Below, in pieces: positions 40,934 through 50,316 of a stretch of 64,000 nt of DNA. Numbering within the stretch: the stretch's first letter is position 1; every line of letters starts with the position of its first letter. Both the position numbers and the translations under genes were made by a program. The notes under the pieces were generated by a model. It worked only from the letters and a program-made list of their open reading frames with translations, was not told the DNA's origin and made no database searches. The stretch lies in NCBI RefSeq assembly GCF_016918035.1, contig NZ_JAERWK010000026.1, forward strand, positions 1-64,000. Reading direction: 5' to 3'. The DNA comes from Nakamurella leprariae. Its GTDB lineage: Bacteria; Actinomycetota; Actinomycetes; Mycobacteriales; Nakamurellaceae.

Positions 40934-42112
40934 TCAGCCGGGCCGCACCACGGCCCGGGTCTCGGCGGCGATCTGCCGGTCCTCCCGGGGCTGTACCAGC
41001 ACGACCGGGATCGGCGCGTCCGGCCGGGTCAGCACCTCGTCGGTGTCGATGGCCGCCGCGTTGCGGGCCGGGTCGAGGGCGTCCCCGAGCCCGAGCACGG
41101 CCAGCCCCTCGCAGACCGCCGCGCGGATCTCCGGTTGGTCGGCACCGATCTCGCCGGTGAAGACCACGGCGTCCAGCCGGGGCAGGCAGGCGGCCGCCGC
41201 GGCCAGGTGCTGCCGCACCCGCAACGAGTACACCTCCAGGGCCAGCCGGGCGGCGTCCCGTTCGTCCGGGCGGTGATCGCCCGCCGGGTCCCCCCACGGA
41301 CCGCCTCCGGCCGCCTCGACCAGGACCCGGGTGTCGCCGGACAACCCGCGGGACAACGCGGTCAGCCCGGCGGCGTGCTCCAACCCGTCGGCCACCTCGT
41401 CGACCGAGAGCCCGCCCTGCTGCAGCAGCCACAGCACCAGTCCGGGATCGACCGAGCCGCTGCGGGTCATCATCGGCAGGCCCTCCAGCGGGGTGAAGCC
41501 CATCGAGCACCACACGCTGCGACCACCGCGCACCGCGCACACCGACGCGCCGCTGCCCAGATGGGTCAGCACCAGGTCGAGCCGCTCCACCGGCCGGTCC
41601 AGCAGCGCCGCCGCCCGCCGCACCGCCCAGGTGTACGACAGTCCGTGGAAGCCGTACCGGCGCAGCCCGAACCGGTCCCGCCAGGCCGCGGGCAGCGGAT
41701 CGACCCGGGCCGCCTCCGGCAGGTCGGCGTGGAAGACGGTGTCCAGGCAGGCCACCTGCGGCACGTCCGGCAGCGCGTCCAGGCAGATGCGGATGGCGGC
41801 GAGCGCCGGGGGGACGTGCAGCGGGGCCAGCTCGGCCGCCACCTCCAGCGCCGCGAGCACCCGGGCGCCGTCGGCGCCGGTGAGCTCGGCGTGCCGGCTC
41901 AGCTCGGCGCCGCCGTGCACCACCCGGTGCCCGACCGCGTCGACCGGCCCGATGCGATCGAGGAAGTCCCGCAGCGCCGAGCGCGCCTCGTCGCTGTCCG
42001 GCGCGGCGTCGATCGCCTCGCCGTCGATCAGCTCGTCGTCGGCGGCCAGCAGGCTCAGCTTGAGGCTGCCGCCGCCGGCGTTGACCACCAGCACCCGCTC
42101 CGCCGCGCTCAC
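40934..42112 (-). CDS. ackA: acetate kinase
   Basis: AckA interconverts acetyl phosphate and ADP with acetate and ATP. The 392-residue protein keeps HRVVHGG, the DTVFHADLP and YGFHGLSY segments, HLGSGAS and GFTPLEGLP. Some normally invariant positions differ: the N-terminal phosphate motif reads NAGGGSLK rather than N-x-G-S-S-S-x-K, and the C-terminal motif reads FTGEIGADQPEIR rather than FTxGIGENxxxxR. It is still expected to be active, perhaps with altered kinetics. The GTG overlaps the phosphoketolase stop (GTGA), so the pair form the phosphoketolase-acetate branch: acetyl phosphate from xfp yields ATP here. Confidence 0.92.
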   Translation of the reverse strand: MSAAERVLVVNAGGGSLKLSLLAADDELIDGEAIDAAPDSDEARSALRDFLDRIGPVDAVGHRVVHGGAELSRHAELTGADGARVLAALEVAAELAPLHVPPALAAIRICLDALPDVPQVACLDTVFHADLPEAARVDPLPAAWRDRFGLRRYGFHGLSYTWAVRRAAALLDRPVERLDLVLTHLGSGASVCAVRGGRSVWCSMGFTPLEGLPMMTRSGSVDPGLVLWLLQQGGLSVDEVADGLEHAAGLTALSRGLSGDTRVLVEAAGGGPWGDPAGDHRPDERDAARLALEVYSLRVRQHLAAAAACLPRLDAVVFTGEIGADQPEIRAAVCEGLAVLGLGDALDPARNAAAIDTDEVLTRPDAPIPVVLVQPREDRQIAAETRAVVRPG

Positions 42113-44487
42113 CGCAGACCCCAGGTCCAGTCGGTGATCTCGGCCGGGTCCTGGCCGGTGCGCCGCACGTGGGTGAGGATGTCGTCGCGCTGCCGGGCGT
42201 ACCGGTCGGCCAGGTCGCCACCGGCCGAGGCCCAGCCGCGGGCCCGCTGCAGCACCGCGATGGCCAGATCGTGCCGGGTCACCCCGTTGCTGGCCAGCAG
42301 GTCGTACGGCGTGGTGGTGGTGCCCTCCTCGACGTAGCCGCGGACGTGGAACCGGCCCGGGTCCGGCCGACCGTGCAGCAGCTGGTGCACCGCCGAGGGA
42401 TAGCCGTGGAAGTCGAAGACCACGGGCAGGTCGTCGCCGAACAAGGCACGGAAGTCGTCCTCGGACAGGCCGTGCGGATGGGTCTGCGGTGTGCGCAGCG
42501 ACACCAGGTCGACCACGTTGACCACCCGCATCCGCAGCTCGGGCGCGTCCCGGCGCAGCATCTCGGTCGCGGCCAGGGTCTCGACCGTCGGCACGCCGCC
42601 GGCACAGGCCAGCACCACGTCGGCCCGCTCCTGCACGGCCGCCGGGTGACTCGCCCACGCCCACACCGAGGCGCCGGCCGCGCAGTGGGCGACCGCGTCG
42701 GACAGTGAGAGCCATTGCACCGCCGGGTTCTTGCCCGCGACCACCAGGTTGATCCGGTCGGTCGAGGCCAGACACGTCCGCATCACCGCCAGCAGCGTGT
42801 TCGCGTCCGGCGGCAGGTACACCGCGGTCGTCTCGGCCTTCTTGGTGAGCATGGTGTTGATGAAGCCGGGACCCTGGTGGCTGTACCCGTTGTGCTCCTG
42901 CCGCCAGCCCTCGCTGGTCAGCAGGTAGTTCAGCGCGCTCACCGGGGTGCGCCACGGCACCTCGCGGGACAGCTTGAGGAACTTGGCGTACTGGTTGACC
43001 ATCCCGTCGACGATCGAGACGAAGGCTTCGTAGCACGGGAACAGGCCGTGTCGGCCGGTCAGCAGGTAGCCCTGCAGCCATCCCTGGCAGTCGTGCTCGG
43101 ACAGCACCTCCATCACCCGGCCGGCCGGGTCGAGGTGCTCGGCGGACCCGGGCACCGGCCAACTGAACGCCCGGTCGGTGGCCTCCAGCACCGCGGTCAG
43201 CTTGTTCGACTCGAGTTCGTCCGGGCAGACGATGCGGAAGTCCCGGGTGGTCTCGGTGCGCCGGAACACCTCGGCCAGCCACGACGCCAGCACCGCGGTG
43301 GCGCCCGCCGTCACCGTGCCGGGAGTCCCGACCTCCTGGGCGAAGTCGGCGATCTCCGGCAGGTCCAGCGGCCGGCGCAGGTCGCCGCCGACGGCGGCCG
43401 GGTTGGTGCCCATCCGCCGCTCCTCCGGCGGGCAGACCGCCAGCACGGCCGGCACCGGCCGCCCGTCGTCGAAGAGCTCCTCGGGCCGGTACGACCGCAG
43501 CCACGCCTCGAGCGCGGCCAGCTGCTCGGGGTCCTCGGCGACGTCCTCCATCGGCACCTGGTGGGCGTGGAAGGTGCCCTCCAGCGGGCTGCCGCCCAGC
43601 TCGGCGGGCAGACCCCAGCCCTTGCGGGTGCGCAGCACGATCACCGGCCACGCCGGCCGCTCCGGGCGTCGCCCCGAGCGGGCCTGGCGCTGGATACCGG
43701 TGATCCGGTCGTACGCCTCGTCCATCGCCACGCCCAGCCGCTCGTCGGCGACAGCGCCCTCGGTGTAGTCGATCTCGGCATAGACGATGATCGGGTGGTG
43801 GCCGTACCCGCGGTACAGCGCGGTGAGCTCGTCGTCGCTCATCACGCCGGTCTGAGTGGGAGAGGCGATCTTCCAGCCGTTGCCGTGCACGATCGGCAGC
43901 ACCGCGCCGCTGGTGGCCGGGTCCAGGTACTTGGTGCTGTGCCAGGCCGCGGCGGTGGGTCCGGTCTCGGCCTCGCCGTCACCGACCAGGCAGGCCACGA
44001 TCCGGTCCGGCGCGTCGAGCGCGGCACCGTAGGCGGTGGCCAGCGCGTATCCGAGCTCGCCGCCCTCGTGGATGACGCCCGGAACCTCCGGGGACAGGTG
44101 GCTCGGGAATCCGCCGGGCCAGGAGAACCGGCGGACCAGCTCGGTCAGGCCGGCCCGATCCCGGGTCAGCGCCGGGTCGAACCGCTCGTGCGCGCCCTCC
44201 AGCCACAGGTTGGCGTGATTGGCCGGCGCACCGTGCCCGGGCCCGGTGACCAGCAGCACGTCCGCCCCGGTGCGACCGATGAGCCGGTCGAGACCGGCGT
44301 ACACCAGGGTGATCCCGGGGCAGGTGCCCCAGTGGCCGAGCAGTCGCGGCTTGAGATGGTCCGGCCGCAACGGCTCCTCGAGCAGCACGTTGTCCCGCAG
44401 GAAGATCATCGCGGCGGCCAGGTAGTCGGCGGCGCGGCGGTAACGCGCCAGTGGCGCCACGTCCTCGGGCGCTGGTCCGATCGACAT
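42109..44487 (-). CDS. xfp: phosphoketolase (xylulose 5-phosphate/fructose 6-phosphate)
   Basis: This 792-residue ThDP enzyme splits xylulose 5-phosphate (and often fructose 6-phosphate) with phosphate into acetyl phosphate and an aldose phosphate. Motifs include GPGHGAPANHANLWLEG, FSWPGGFPSHLSPEVPGVIH, the ThDP motif VGDGEAETGPTAAAWHS and GNGWKIASPTQTG, YSHQGPGFIN and FDFHGYPSAVHQLLHGR. The length is normal. The ATG at 44487 is preceded by GGAAGGAACGCCG. Together with coupled ackA it gives a carbon-conserving acetate/ATP bypass. Confidence 0.95.
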   Translation of the reverse strand: MSIGPAPEDVAPLARYRRAADYLAAAMIFLRDNVLLEEPLRPDHLKPRLLGHWGTCPGITLVYAGLDRLIGRTGADVLLVTGPGHGAPANHANLWLEGAHERFDPALTRDRAGLTELVRRFSWPGGFPSHLSPEVPGVIHEGGELGYALATAYGAALDAPDRIVACLVGDGEAETGPTAAAWHSTKYLDPATSGAVLPIVHGNGWKIASPTQTGVMSDDELTALYRGYGHHPIIVYAEIDYTEGAVADERLGVAMDEAYDRITGIQRQARSGRRPERPAWPVIVLRTRKGWGLPAELGGSPLEGTFHAHQVPMEDVAEDPEQLAALEAWLRSYRPEELFDDGRPVPAVLAVCPPEERRMGTNPAAVGGDLRRPLDLPEIADFAQEVGTPGTVTAGATAVLASWLAEVFRRTETTRDFRIVCPDELESNKLTAVLEATDRAFSWPVPGSAEHLDPAGRVMEVLSEHDCQGWLQGYLLTGRHGLFPCYEAFVSIVDGMVNQYAKFLKLSREVPWRTPVSALNYLLTSEGWRQEHNGYSHQGPGFINTMLTKKAETTAVYLPPDANTLLAVMRTCLASTDRINLVVAGKNPAVQWLSLSDAVAHCAAGASVWAWASHPAAVQERADVVLACAGGVPTVETLAATEMLRRDAPELRMRVVNVVDLVSLRTPQTHPHGLSEDDFRALFGDDLPVVFDFHGYPSAVHQLLHGRPDPGRFHVRGYVEEGTTTTPYDLLASNGVTRHDLAIAVLQRARGWASAGGDLADRYARQRDDILTHVRRTGQDPAEITDWTWGLR

Positions 44488-44543
44488 CGGCGTTCCTTCC
44501 GAGTGTGTCGGTCGGGCAGGCCGGGTCGGCCGAGCCCGGTCGA

Positions 44544-45569
44544 TCAGGCCGGGCGGCGCTCCGGGTCGGGCCCGGACGGTGGTGCCGCGACCGGCAGAGG
44601 GTGCGTCGGCTGCAGGAAGACGACAGGGTCGACCCGGTTGAACAGCGATCGTCGGCCGGCGAACCGCCGCTCCTCCAGGACGCGCAGGTCGCCGTCCACG
44701 GTGGGCGCCATCGGGCGTCGGCGGCGCAGCACCCACGGCAGGCCGCGCACGAACATGCCGACACCACGCACCCAGTCCCGGTTCTTCGGGGTGTCGACGA
44801 GGATGAACACGGTGTAGCGGACTGCGCTGCGGAACCGCCGGTGGATCCAGGCGTTCCACAGCGTGTTGCGCATGCCGTGCGCGCGCAGCGTCGGCGCGTT
44901 GGCCAGGCTCGGGTGGTGGTGCATCACCAGCTCGGGCAGGTAGCGCATCTGCCAGCCGCGTCGGATCAGCTTGTGCGCCAACGTCTCCTCCTCGCCGCCG
45001 AGGAAGAACTCCGGGTCGTACCCGCCGACCTGCTGCAGCGCCGCGACCCGGGCCACGGCGGCGCCGGCCATGAAGCTGAGCAGCACCGGGTTGGGGATGC
45101 CGGCGCGGTCGGGCAGGGGGCTGTCGGCCATCTCGACCGAGATGACGTCCAGTTCCTGTGCGTCGCCGACCAGGATGCGGGCGTTCAGCAGCGCCAACTG
45201 CGGGTACCGCTCCAGCCACTGCACGGCGGTGACCAGGCCGTCCCGGTCGTACCAACCGTCGTCGTCGCAGAACACCACGTAGGGCGTGCTGGCGTGCTGA
45301 TAGCCGAGAGTGCGCCCGGCGGCACCGATGTTGGCCGCCGACCGGACGACTCGAACCTCCGGCCGACGCTCCAGCACCGCGACGGTGTCGTCGGTGGAGT
45401 CGTTGTCGACGGCGATGATGGGGAGGCCGAGCTCGGTCAGGTGGTCGAGCACCCGGTCGATGCGGTGGCCGCACTGGTAGGTGAGCAGCACAACGGTGAG
45501 CCGATCGGCCAGCCAGCGGGGATCCGTGCCCGGGCCGGTCGAGTCCTTCGAGGTCCCGGCCGTACCCAT
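44544..45569 (-). CDS. family 2 glycosyltransferase
   Basis: This 341-residue GT-A enzyme has LTVVLLTYQCGHRIDR, the nucleotide-binding DNDSTDDT motif, and VVFCDDDGWYD (DxD). An EFFLGGEEETLAHKLIRRGW segment resembles the rhamnosyl/galactofuranosyl-type ED motif. The HHHPSLANAP segment and C-terminal basic region suit membrane-associated glycan assembly. The ATG at 45569 follows a GAGGGTGAGTCC site. It diverges from the heptose/carbamoyl operon across a 324-bp gap and probably works on the same glycoconjugate. Confidence 0.85.
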   Translation of the reverse strand: MGTAGTSKDSTGPGTDPRWLADRLTVVLLTYQCGHRIDRVLDHLTELGLPIIAVDNDSTDDTVAVLERRPEVRVVRSAANIGAAGRTLGYQHASTPYVVFCDDDGWYDRDGLVTAVQWLERYPQLALLNARILVGDAQELDVISVEMADSPLPDRAGIPNPVLLSFMAGAAVARVAALQQVGGYDPEFFLGGEEETLAHKLIRRGWQMRYLPELVMHHHPSLANAPTLRAHGMRNTLWNAWIHRRFRSAVRYTVFILVDTPKNRDWVRGVGMFVRGLPWVLRRRRPMAPTVDGDLRVLEERRFAGRRSLFNRVDPVVFLQPTHPLPVAAPPSGPDPERRPA

Positions 45570-45893
45570 GGACTCACCCTCCCACCGCACTCCGGCCCGT
45601 CGGTTCGAGCCCGGGAGGACCTCGACCACCGCGGCCGGCGGCCAAGGTATCACCGGGCGAGGCGGCCCGATCGCGGTCGACGAGCCCCGTGGCCGGGTGA
45701 CCGACCGGGGCCGTGACCGACCTGTTGCCGCGACCCGACGGCGGCCGTACGGTCGGGCGGCGCTGCTTGTTTGATGACCGTCCGACTTGGATACCGAGCC
45801 GGGGCTCGACTTCCCGGCCGTGCACGTCCGGGCGGAGTGGGACGCGCAGGACCGAACGGCAGAGACGGACATCGGGACGTCGGGGAAGGCAGC
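45570..45893. other. 324-bp divergent intergenic region before the heptose operon
   Basis: No gene is supported. A possible SigA-like promoter for the rightward operon is TTGTTT (45767-45772), a 17-base spacer and GATACC (45790-45795). It fits only loosely and stands out mainly because the surroundings are so GC-rich. Confidence 0.3.
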
Positions 45894-47585
45894 ATGCGGG
45901 TACTGGGTGTCAACGCGATCTTCCACGATCCTTCCGCCGCGCTGGTCATCGACGGCCAGGTGGTGGCGGCCGCCGAGGAGGAGCGGTTCAGCCGGCGCAA
46001 GCACGGCAAGCGGCCGGTGCCGTTCTCGGCCTGGGAGCTGCCGGAACTGGCCATGAAGTGGTGCCTGGCCCACGCCGGGCTGCGCCCGCAGGACCTGGAT
46101 GCGGTGGCCTACTCGTTCGACCCGGCGCTGGCCAAGCCGGCCGGGGAGATGGGGCTGGACGACCCGTTCGACTGGATGCGCATCCAGTACGCCGAGCAGG
46201 CGCCCGGTTTCCTGCAGGCCGCGCTGCCCGGCCTGGACCCGGCGATCGTCCGGTTCGTCCCGCACCACGTCGCGCACGCCGCGTCCGGAGCGCTGGCCTC
46301 ACCGCACCGCCGCAGCAGCGTGTTGGTGCTCGACGGCCGTGGTGAGCGGGCCTCGCACCTGTCCGGCCGGTACGACGACGGCAAGCTGCAGGTGCTGGCC
46401 AGCCAGGAACTGCCGCACTCCCTGGGGCTGCTCTACGAGTCGCTCACCGAGCACCTGGGCTTCCTGCGCTCCAGCGACGAGTTCAAGGTGATGGCGTTGG
46501 CCTCCTACGGCACGCCCGCCTACCTGGACGAACTGCGGGAACTGGTGCACGCCACCGACGACGGCGGCTTCGTGGCCGACATCCCGGACTGGAGCCGGTG
46601 GGCGCCGGCCCGGATCGACGACGGCAGCTGGGGCGGCACTCACGCCGACCTGGCCTGTTCGGTGCAGGCGCGGCTGGAGGAGGTGCTGGTCGACCTGGCC
46701 ACCTGGATCCACGGGCAGACCGGCGACACGGTGCTGACCATGGCCGGCGGCACCGCGCTGAACTGCGTGGCCAACTCCCGGATCTGGCGGGAGACGCCGT
46801 TCGAGGAGGTCTGGGTCCAGCCCGCGGCGGGCGACTCGGGCACCGCGCTCGGCGCCGCGCTCCAGGTGGTGGCGGACGAGGGCACGGTGCCCCGGCCGAT
46901 GCCAGGCGCCGACCTGGGGCGCGGCTGGTCGGACGAGGCGCTGGCCGACTGGCTGCGCACGGCCAAGGTGCCGTTCACCACCCCGGACGACCTGCCCGGG
47001 CAGGTGGCCGACATCCTGGCCGGCAACGGCGTCATCGCCTGGTTCGACGGACGCAGCGAGTTCGGCCCGCGCGCGTTGGGTCACCGCTCGCTCATCGCCA
47101 ACCCGGGGCCGCCGGAGAACCTGGAGCGGCTCAACGACGTCAAGGGCCGCGAGCAGTTCCGTCCGGTCGCACCGATGGTGCTGCTGGAGCACGCGGCCGA
47201 GATCTTCGACTCCGGCCCGATCCCGTCGCCGTACATGCTGTTCGTGCACCGGGTGAAGGAGGAGTGGCGGGAGCGGATCGCCGCCGTCGTGCACGTGGAC
47301 GGCACCGCGCGGATCCAGACCGTCGACCCGGCCCGGCAGCCCCGGCTCGGAGCGATGATCGAGGCGTTCCGGGACCGCACCGGCGTCCCGGTGGTCATCA
47401 ACACCAGCCTGAACACCGCCGGCCGGCCGATGGTCGACGATCCGCGGGACGCGTTGGAGCTGTTCGGGTCCGCGCCGGTGGACGCGCTGGTGCTCGGGCC
47501 GCACCTGGTCCGGCGCGGCCGGCTCACGGCTGACGGACCCACGGACGCCTCGGCCGACGGCACGGCACCCGGGGTCGCCGAGTGA
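45894..47585 (+). CDS. carbamoyltransferase (NodU/CmcH family)
   Basis: This 563-residue protein transfers a carbamoyl group from carbamoyl phosphate, via a carbamoyl-adenylate, to a hydroxyl of a sugar or natural product. The N-terminal Kae1-like domain has LGVNAIFHDPSAALVIDG, EEERFSRRKHGKR, the metal-binding VPHHVAHAASGAL and GGTALNCVANS. The C-terminal YrdC-like domain has FGPRALGHRSLIANP and VVINTSLNTAGRP. It heads a chain of eight genes joined by 4-base overlaps that make and use heptose, so a carbamoylated heptose-containing glycan is the likely product. The ATG follows GGGGAAGGC. Confidence 0.9.
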   Translation: MRVLGVNAIFHDPSAALVIDGQVVAAAEEERFSRRKHGKRPVPFSAWELPELAMKWCLAHAGLRPQDLDAVAYSFDPALAKPAGEMGLDDPFDWMRIQYAEQAPGFLQAALPGLDPAIVRFVPHHVAHAASGALASPHRRSSVLVLDGRGERASHLSGRYDDGKLQVLASQELPHSLGLLYESLTEHLGFLRSSDEFKVMALASYGTPAYLDELRELVHATDDGGFVADIPDWSRWAPARIDDGSWGGTHADLACSVQARLEEVLVDLATWIHGQTGDTVLTMAGGTALNCVANSRIWRETPFEEVWVQPAAGDSGTALGAALQVVADEGTVPRPMPGADLGRGWSDEALADWLRTAKVPFTTPDDLPGQVADILAGNGVIAWFDGRSEFGPRALGHRSLIANPGPPENLERLNDVKGREQFRPVAPMVLLEHAAEIFDSGPIPSPYMLFVHRVKEEWRERIAAVVHVDGTARIQTVDPARQPRLGAMIEAFRDRTGVPVVINTSLNTAGRPMVDDPRDALELFGSAPVDALVLGPHLVRRGRLTADGPTDASADGTAPGVAE

Positions 47586-49240
47586 CCGCAGGGGGCGCCG
47601 GCCCCGTCGCCGACCGAGCGCGGTACGGGATCGTCATCCCGTCCATCGGGCGGCCGTCCCTGCAGGTGCTGCTGGCCGCGCTGGCCCGGCAGCCGGTCGG
47701 CGAACCCGACCGGCCCGTGCTGGTGGTGGTGGCCGACGACCGCCGCGCGCCGCTCGACGCCGCCGCCGCGCGGGTGCCGGAGCTGACGCTGCCCGCCGAC
47801 CTCCCGTTCCCGGTGACGGTGGTGCGCACCGGTGGCCGCGGGCCTGCGGCGGCTCGCAACGCCGGCTGGCGGACCCTGCTGGCCGGTGCCGGTGCCGACC
47901 TCGAGTGGATCGTGTTCCTGGACGACGACGTCACCGTCCCGGACGACTGGACCGGGCACCTGCTGGCCGACCTGGCCGGTGCCGCCCCGACCGTCGGGGG
48001 CGTGCAGTCCAGACTGGACGTGCCGCTGCCGCCGGACCGGCGGCCCACCGACTGGGAGCGGAACACCGCGGCGCTGGCCGTCGGGCGCTGGATCACCGCC
48101 GACATGGCCTACCGCCGCGACGCCCTGGTCGCCGTGCACGGGTTCGACGAGCGCTTCCCGCGGGCCTTCCGCGAGGACGCCGACATCGCCTTCCGGGTGC
48201 AGCGGGCCGGCTGGACCCTCACCCGCGGCACCCGCACCACCGTGCACCCGGTCCGGCCCGCACCGGACGGGATCAGTCTGCGCACCCAGGCCGGCAACGC
48301 CGACGACGCGCTGCTGGCCGCCATGCACGGCCGGCGCTGGCGCGAGGTCACCGAGTCCGGTCCCGGCCGGACCGCCTGGCACCTGGCCACCGCGGGGGCG
48401 GCCGCCGCCGCCGTCGGCGCCGCGTCGGCCGGACGTTCCCGGCTGGCCGCCGTGGCCGCCGCCGGCTGGGCTGCGCTCACCGTCGACTTCGCCCGCCGCC
48501 GCATCGCCCCCGGCCCGCGTCCGGGACAGCCGGGCTGGGCGGCCGAGTGGCGCCGGATGGCCTGGACCAGCGCGGTCATCCCGTTCGCGGCGGTGCGGCA
48601 CCGGGCCGTCGGTGCCTGGCGCCACCGCCGGGGCGTGGCGGCCTGGCCGCCGCCGGTCCGCGCGGTGCTGTTCGACCGGGACGGCACCCTGGTGCACGAC
48701 GTGCCCTACAACGGCGACCCCGAGCAGGTCCGTGTCGTCGACGGCGCCTGCGCCGTGCTGGACGACCTGCGCCGCCGCGGCATCGCGGTCGGCATGGTCA
48801 GCAACCAGTCCGGGGTGGCCCGCGGGCTCATCACCGCCGACCAGGTCAGCGCGGTGAACACGCGGGTGCAGCAGGATCTGGGGCCGCTGGACACCGTGCA
48901 GGTCTGCCCCCACGGTCCCGACGACCGCTGCTGGTGCCGCAAGCCCGAGCCGCTCATGGTGCTCCGCGCGGCGGCCGCCCTGGGCGTGACGCCGGCCGAG
49001 TGCGCGCTCATCGGTGACATCGGGGCGGACGTGCAGGCCGCCGTGGCCGCGGGGGCCCGTGCCGTGCTGGTGCCGACCGCGGTGACTCGGACCGAGGAGA
49101 TCGATGCCGCGCGCGGAGCGGCGGGCGCCGTGCACACCGCGCCCGATCTGGCCACCGCGGTGCTGCTGCTGGCCCTGCACGGCGAGTCCGGGGCGGTGCC
49201 GGGCAGCGGCGGCGTGGCGGTCGCCGGGAGCGCGGCATGA
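47582..49240 (+). CDS. glycosyltransferase family 2 fused to GmhB-like heptose bisphosphatase
   Basis: This 552-residue fusion has two domains. Residues 15-330 are a GT2 enzyme (YGIVIPSIGRPSLQVLLAAL, VFLDDDVTVPDDW with DxD, AFREDADIAFRVQRAGW). From residue 360 an HAD-IIIA phosphatase follows, with the catalytic FDRDGTL (Asp365), VSNQSGVARG and the zinc motif CPHGPDDRCWCRKP seen in GmhB, and GDIGADVQAA. GmhB removes the 7-phosphate of D-glycero-D-manno-heptose 1,7-bisphosphate, the third step to ADP-heptose. Fusing the phosphatase to a transferase is unusual. The GTG overlaps the carbamoyltransferase stop. Confidence 0.88.
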   Translation: MTAGGAGPVADRARYGIVIPSIGRPSLQVLLAALARQPVGEPDRPVLVVVADDRRAPLDAAAARVPELTLPADLPFPVTVVRTGGRGPAAARNAGWRTLLAGAGADLEWIVFLDDDVTVPDDWTGHLLADLAGAAPTVGGVQSRLDVPLPPDRRPTDWERNTAALAVGRWITADMAYRRDALVAVHGFDERFPRAFREDADIAFRVQRAGWTLTRGTRTTVHPVRPAPDGISLRTQAGNADDALLAAMHGRRWREVTESGPGRTAWHLATAGAAAAAVGAASAGRSRLAAVAAAGWAALTVDFARRRIAPGPRPGQPGWAAEWRRMAWTSAVIPFAAVRHRAVGAWRHRRGVAAWPPPVRAVLFDRDGTLVHDVPYNGDPEQVRVVDGACAVLDDLRRRGIAVGMVSNQSGVARGLITADQVSAVNTRVQQDLGPLDTVQVCPHGPDDRCWCRKPEPLMVLRAAAALGVTPAECALIGDIGADVQAAVAAGARAVLVPTAVTRTEEIDAARGAAGAVHTAPDLATAVLLLALHGESGAVPGSGGVAVAGSAA

Positions 49241-50316
49241 CCCGGGTGCTGGCCGTCCGGCTGGACAGCGACGGCGACGTGCTGCTCACCGGGCCGGCCA
49301 TCCGGGCGCTGGCCGGGCCGCTCGGACCGGGGGACCAGCTCGACCTGCTGGTGTCCCCGGCCGGAGCGCAGGCGGGACGGCTGCTGCCGGACGTCACCGA
49401 GGTGCTGGTCTTCGCCGCGCCGTGGACCGGGTTCCGGCCCCCGCCGGTCGACCTGGACGGGACCACGGCCCTGGTCGCCGAGCTGACCGCCCGCGGGTAC
49501 GGCCGGGCCGTGATCTTCACGTCGTTCCACCAGAGCCCGCTGCCGATGGCGCTGCTGGCCCGGCTGGCCGGCATCCCGTCCGTGGCCGCCACCAGCGTCG
49601 ACTACCCGGGCTCGCTGCTCGACCTGCGGCACGTCCGGCCCGAGGGGCACGAGGTGACCGCGGCGCTCGACCTGGCGCTGGCCGCGGGCGGGCGGTTGCC
49701 GGCCGGGGACGACGGCCGGCTGGCGGTCCGCCGTCCGCTGCCCGACGTCACCGATGTGGTCCCGGTCCGCCCGTACGTGGTGCTCCACCCGGCCGCCTCG
49801 GTGCCGTCCCGCGGCATCACCGCCGCGCACGCCGGTTCACTGGTGGCCGCGTTGGGCGACGCGGGCTGGCCGGTCCTGGTCACCGGCGGCCCCGCGGACC
49901 GGGGCCTGACCGCGGCGACGGTCGTTGCTGCGGGCGGGGTCTCGTCCCGGGCCGTGGACCTGGCCGGCCGCACCTCGTTCGCCGAACTGGCCGCCGTGCT
50001 GGACGGCGCGGCCTGCGTCGTGGTCGGCAACACCGGTCCGGCGCACCTGGCGGCCGCGGTCGGAACGCCGGTGGTGTCGCTGTTCTCGCCGGTGGTGCCG
50101 GCGGACCGCTGGGCGCCGTACGGGGTGCCGACCGTGCTGCTCGGCGACCAGGATGCGGCCTGCCGGGACACCCGGGCGCGGGACTGCCCGGTGCCCGGCC
50201 ATCCGTGCCTGACCGGCATCGGCGGCGACGAGGTGGTGGCCGCGGTGGCCCGACTCACCGGCGTCCTCGTCGACGGGGCAGCCGGAACCGCGGCGGGGCA
50301 GGAGGTGTCGGTGTGA
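49237..50316 (+). CDS. family 9 glycosyltransferase (heptosyltransferase-like)
   Basis: This 359-residue GT-B protein of the GT9 family has VLAVRLDSDGDVLLTGPAIRAL at the N-terminus, AVIFTSFHQSPLPMALLARL, and the C-terminal donor-site segment GNTGPAHLAAAVGTPVVSLFSP. GT9 includes the ADP-heptose:LPS heptosyltransferases; this host should lack LPS, so the acceptor is another glycan. A cluster of cysteines near the C-terminus (CRDTRARDCPVPGHPC) is notable. ATGA coupling on both sides places it in the operon core. Confidence 0.88.
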   Translation: MTRVLAVRLDSDGDVLLTGPAIRALAGPLGPGDQLDLLVSPAGAQAGRLLPDVTEVLVFAAPWTGFRPPPVDLDGTTALVAELTARGYGRAVIFTSFHQSPLPMALLARLAGIPSVAATSVDYPGSLLDLRHVRPEGHEVTAALDLALAAGGRLPAGDDGRLAVRRPLPDVTDVVPVRPYVVLHPAASVPSRGITAAHAGSLVAALGDAGWPVLVTGGPADRGLTAATVVAAGGVSSRAVDLAGRTSFAELAAVLDGAACVVVGNTGPAHLAAAVGTPVVSLFSPVVPADRWAPYGVPTVLLGDQDAACRDTRARDCPVPGHPCLTGIGGDEVVAAVARLTGVLVDGAAGTAAGQEVSV

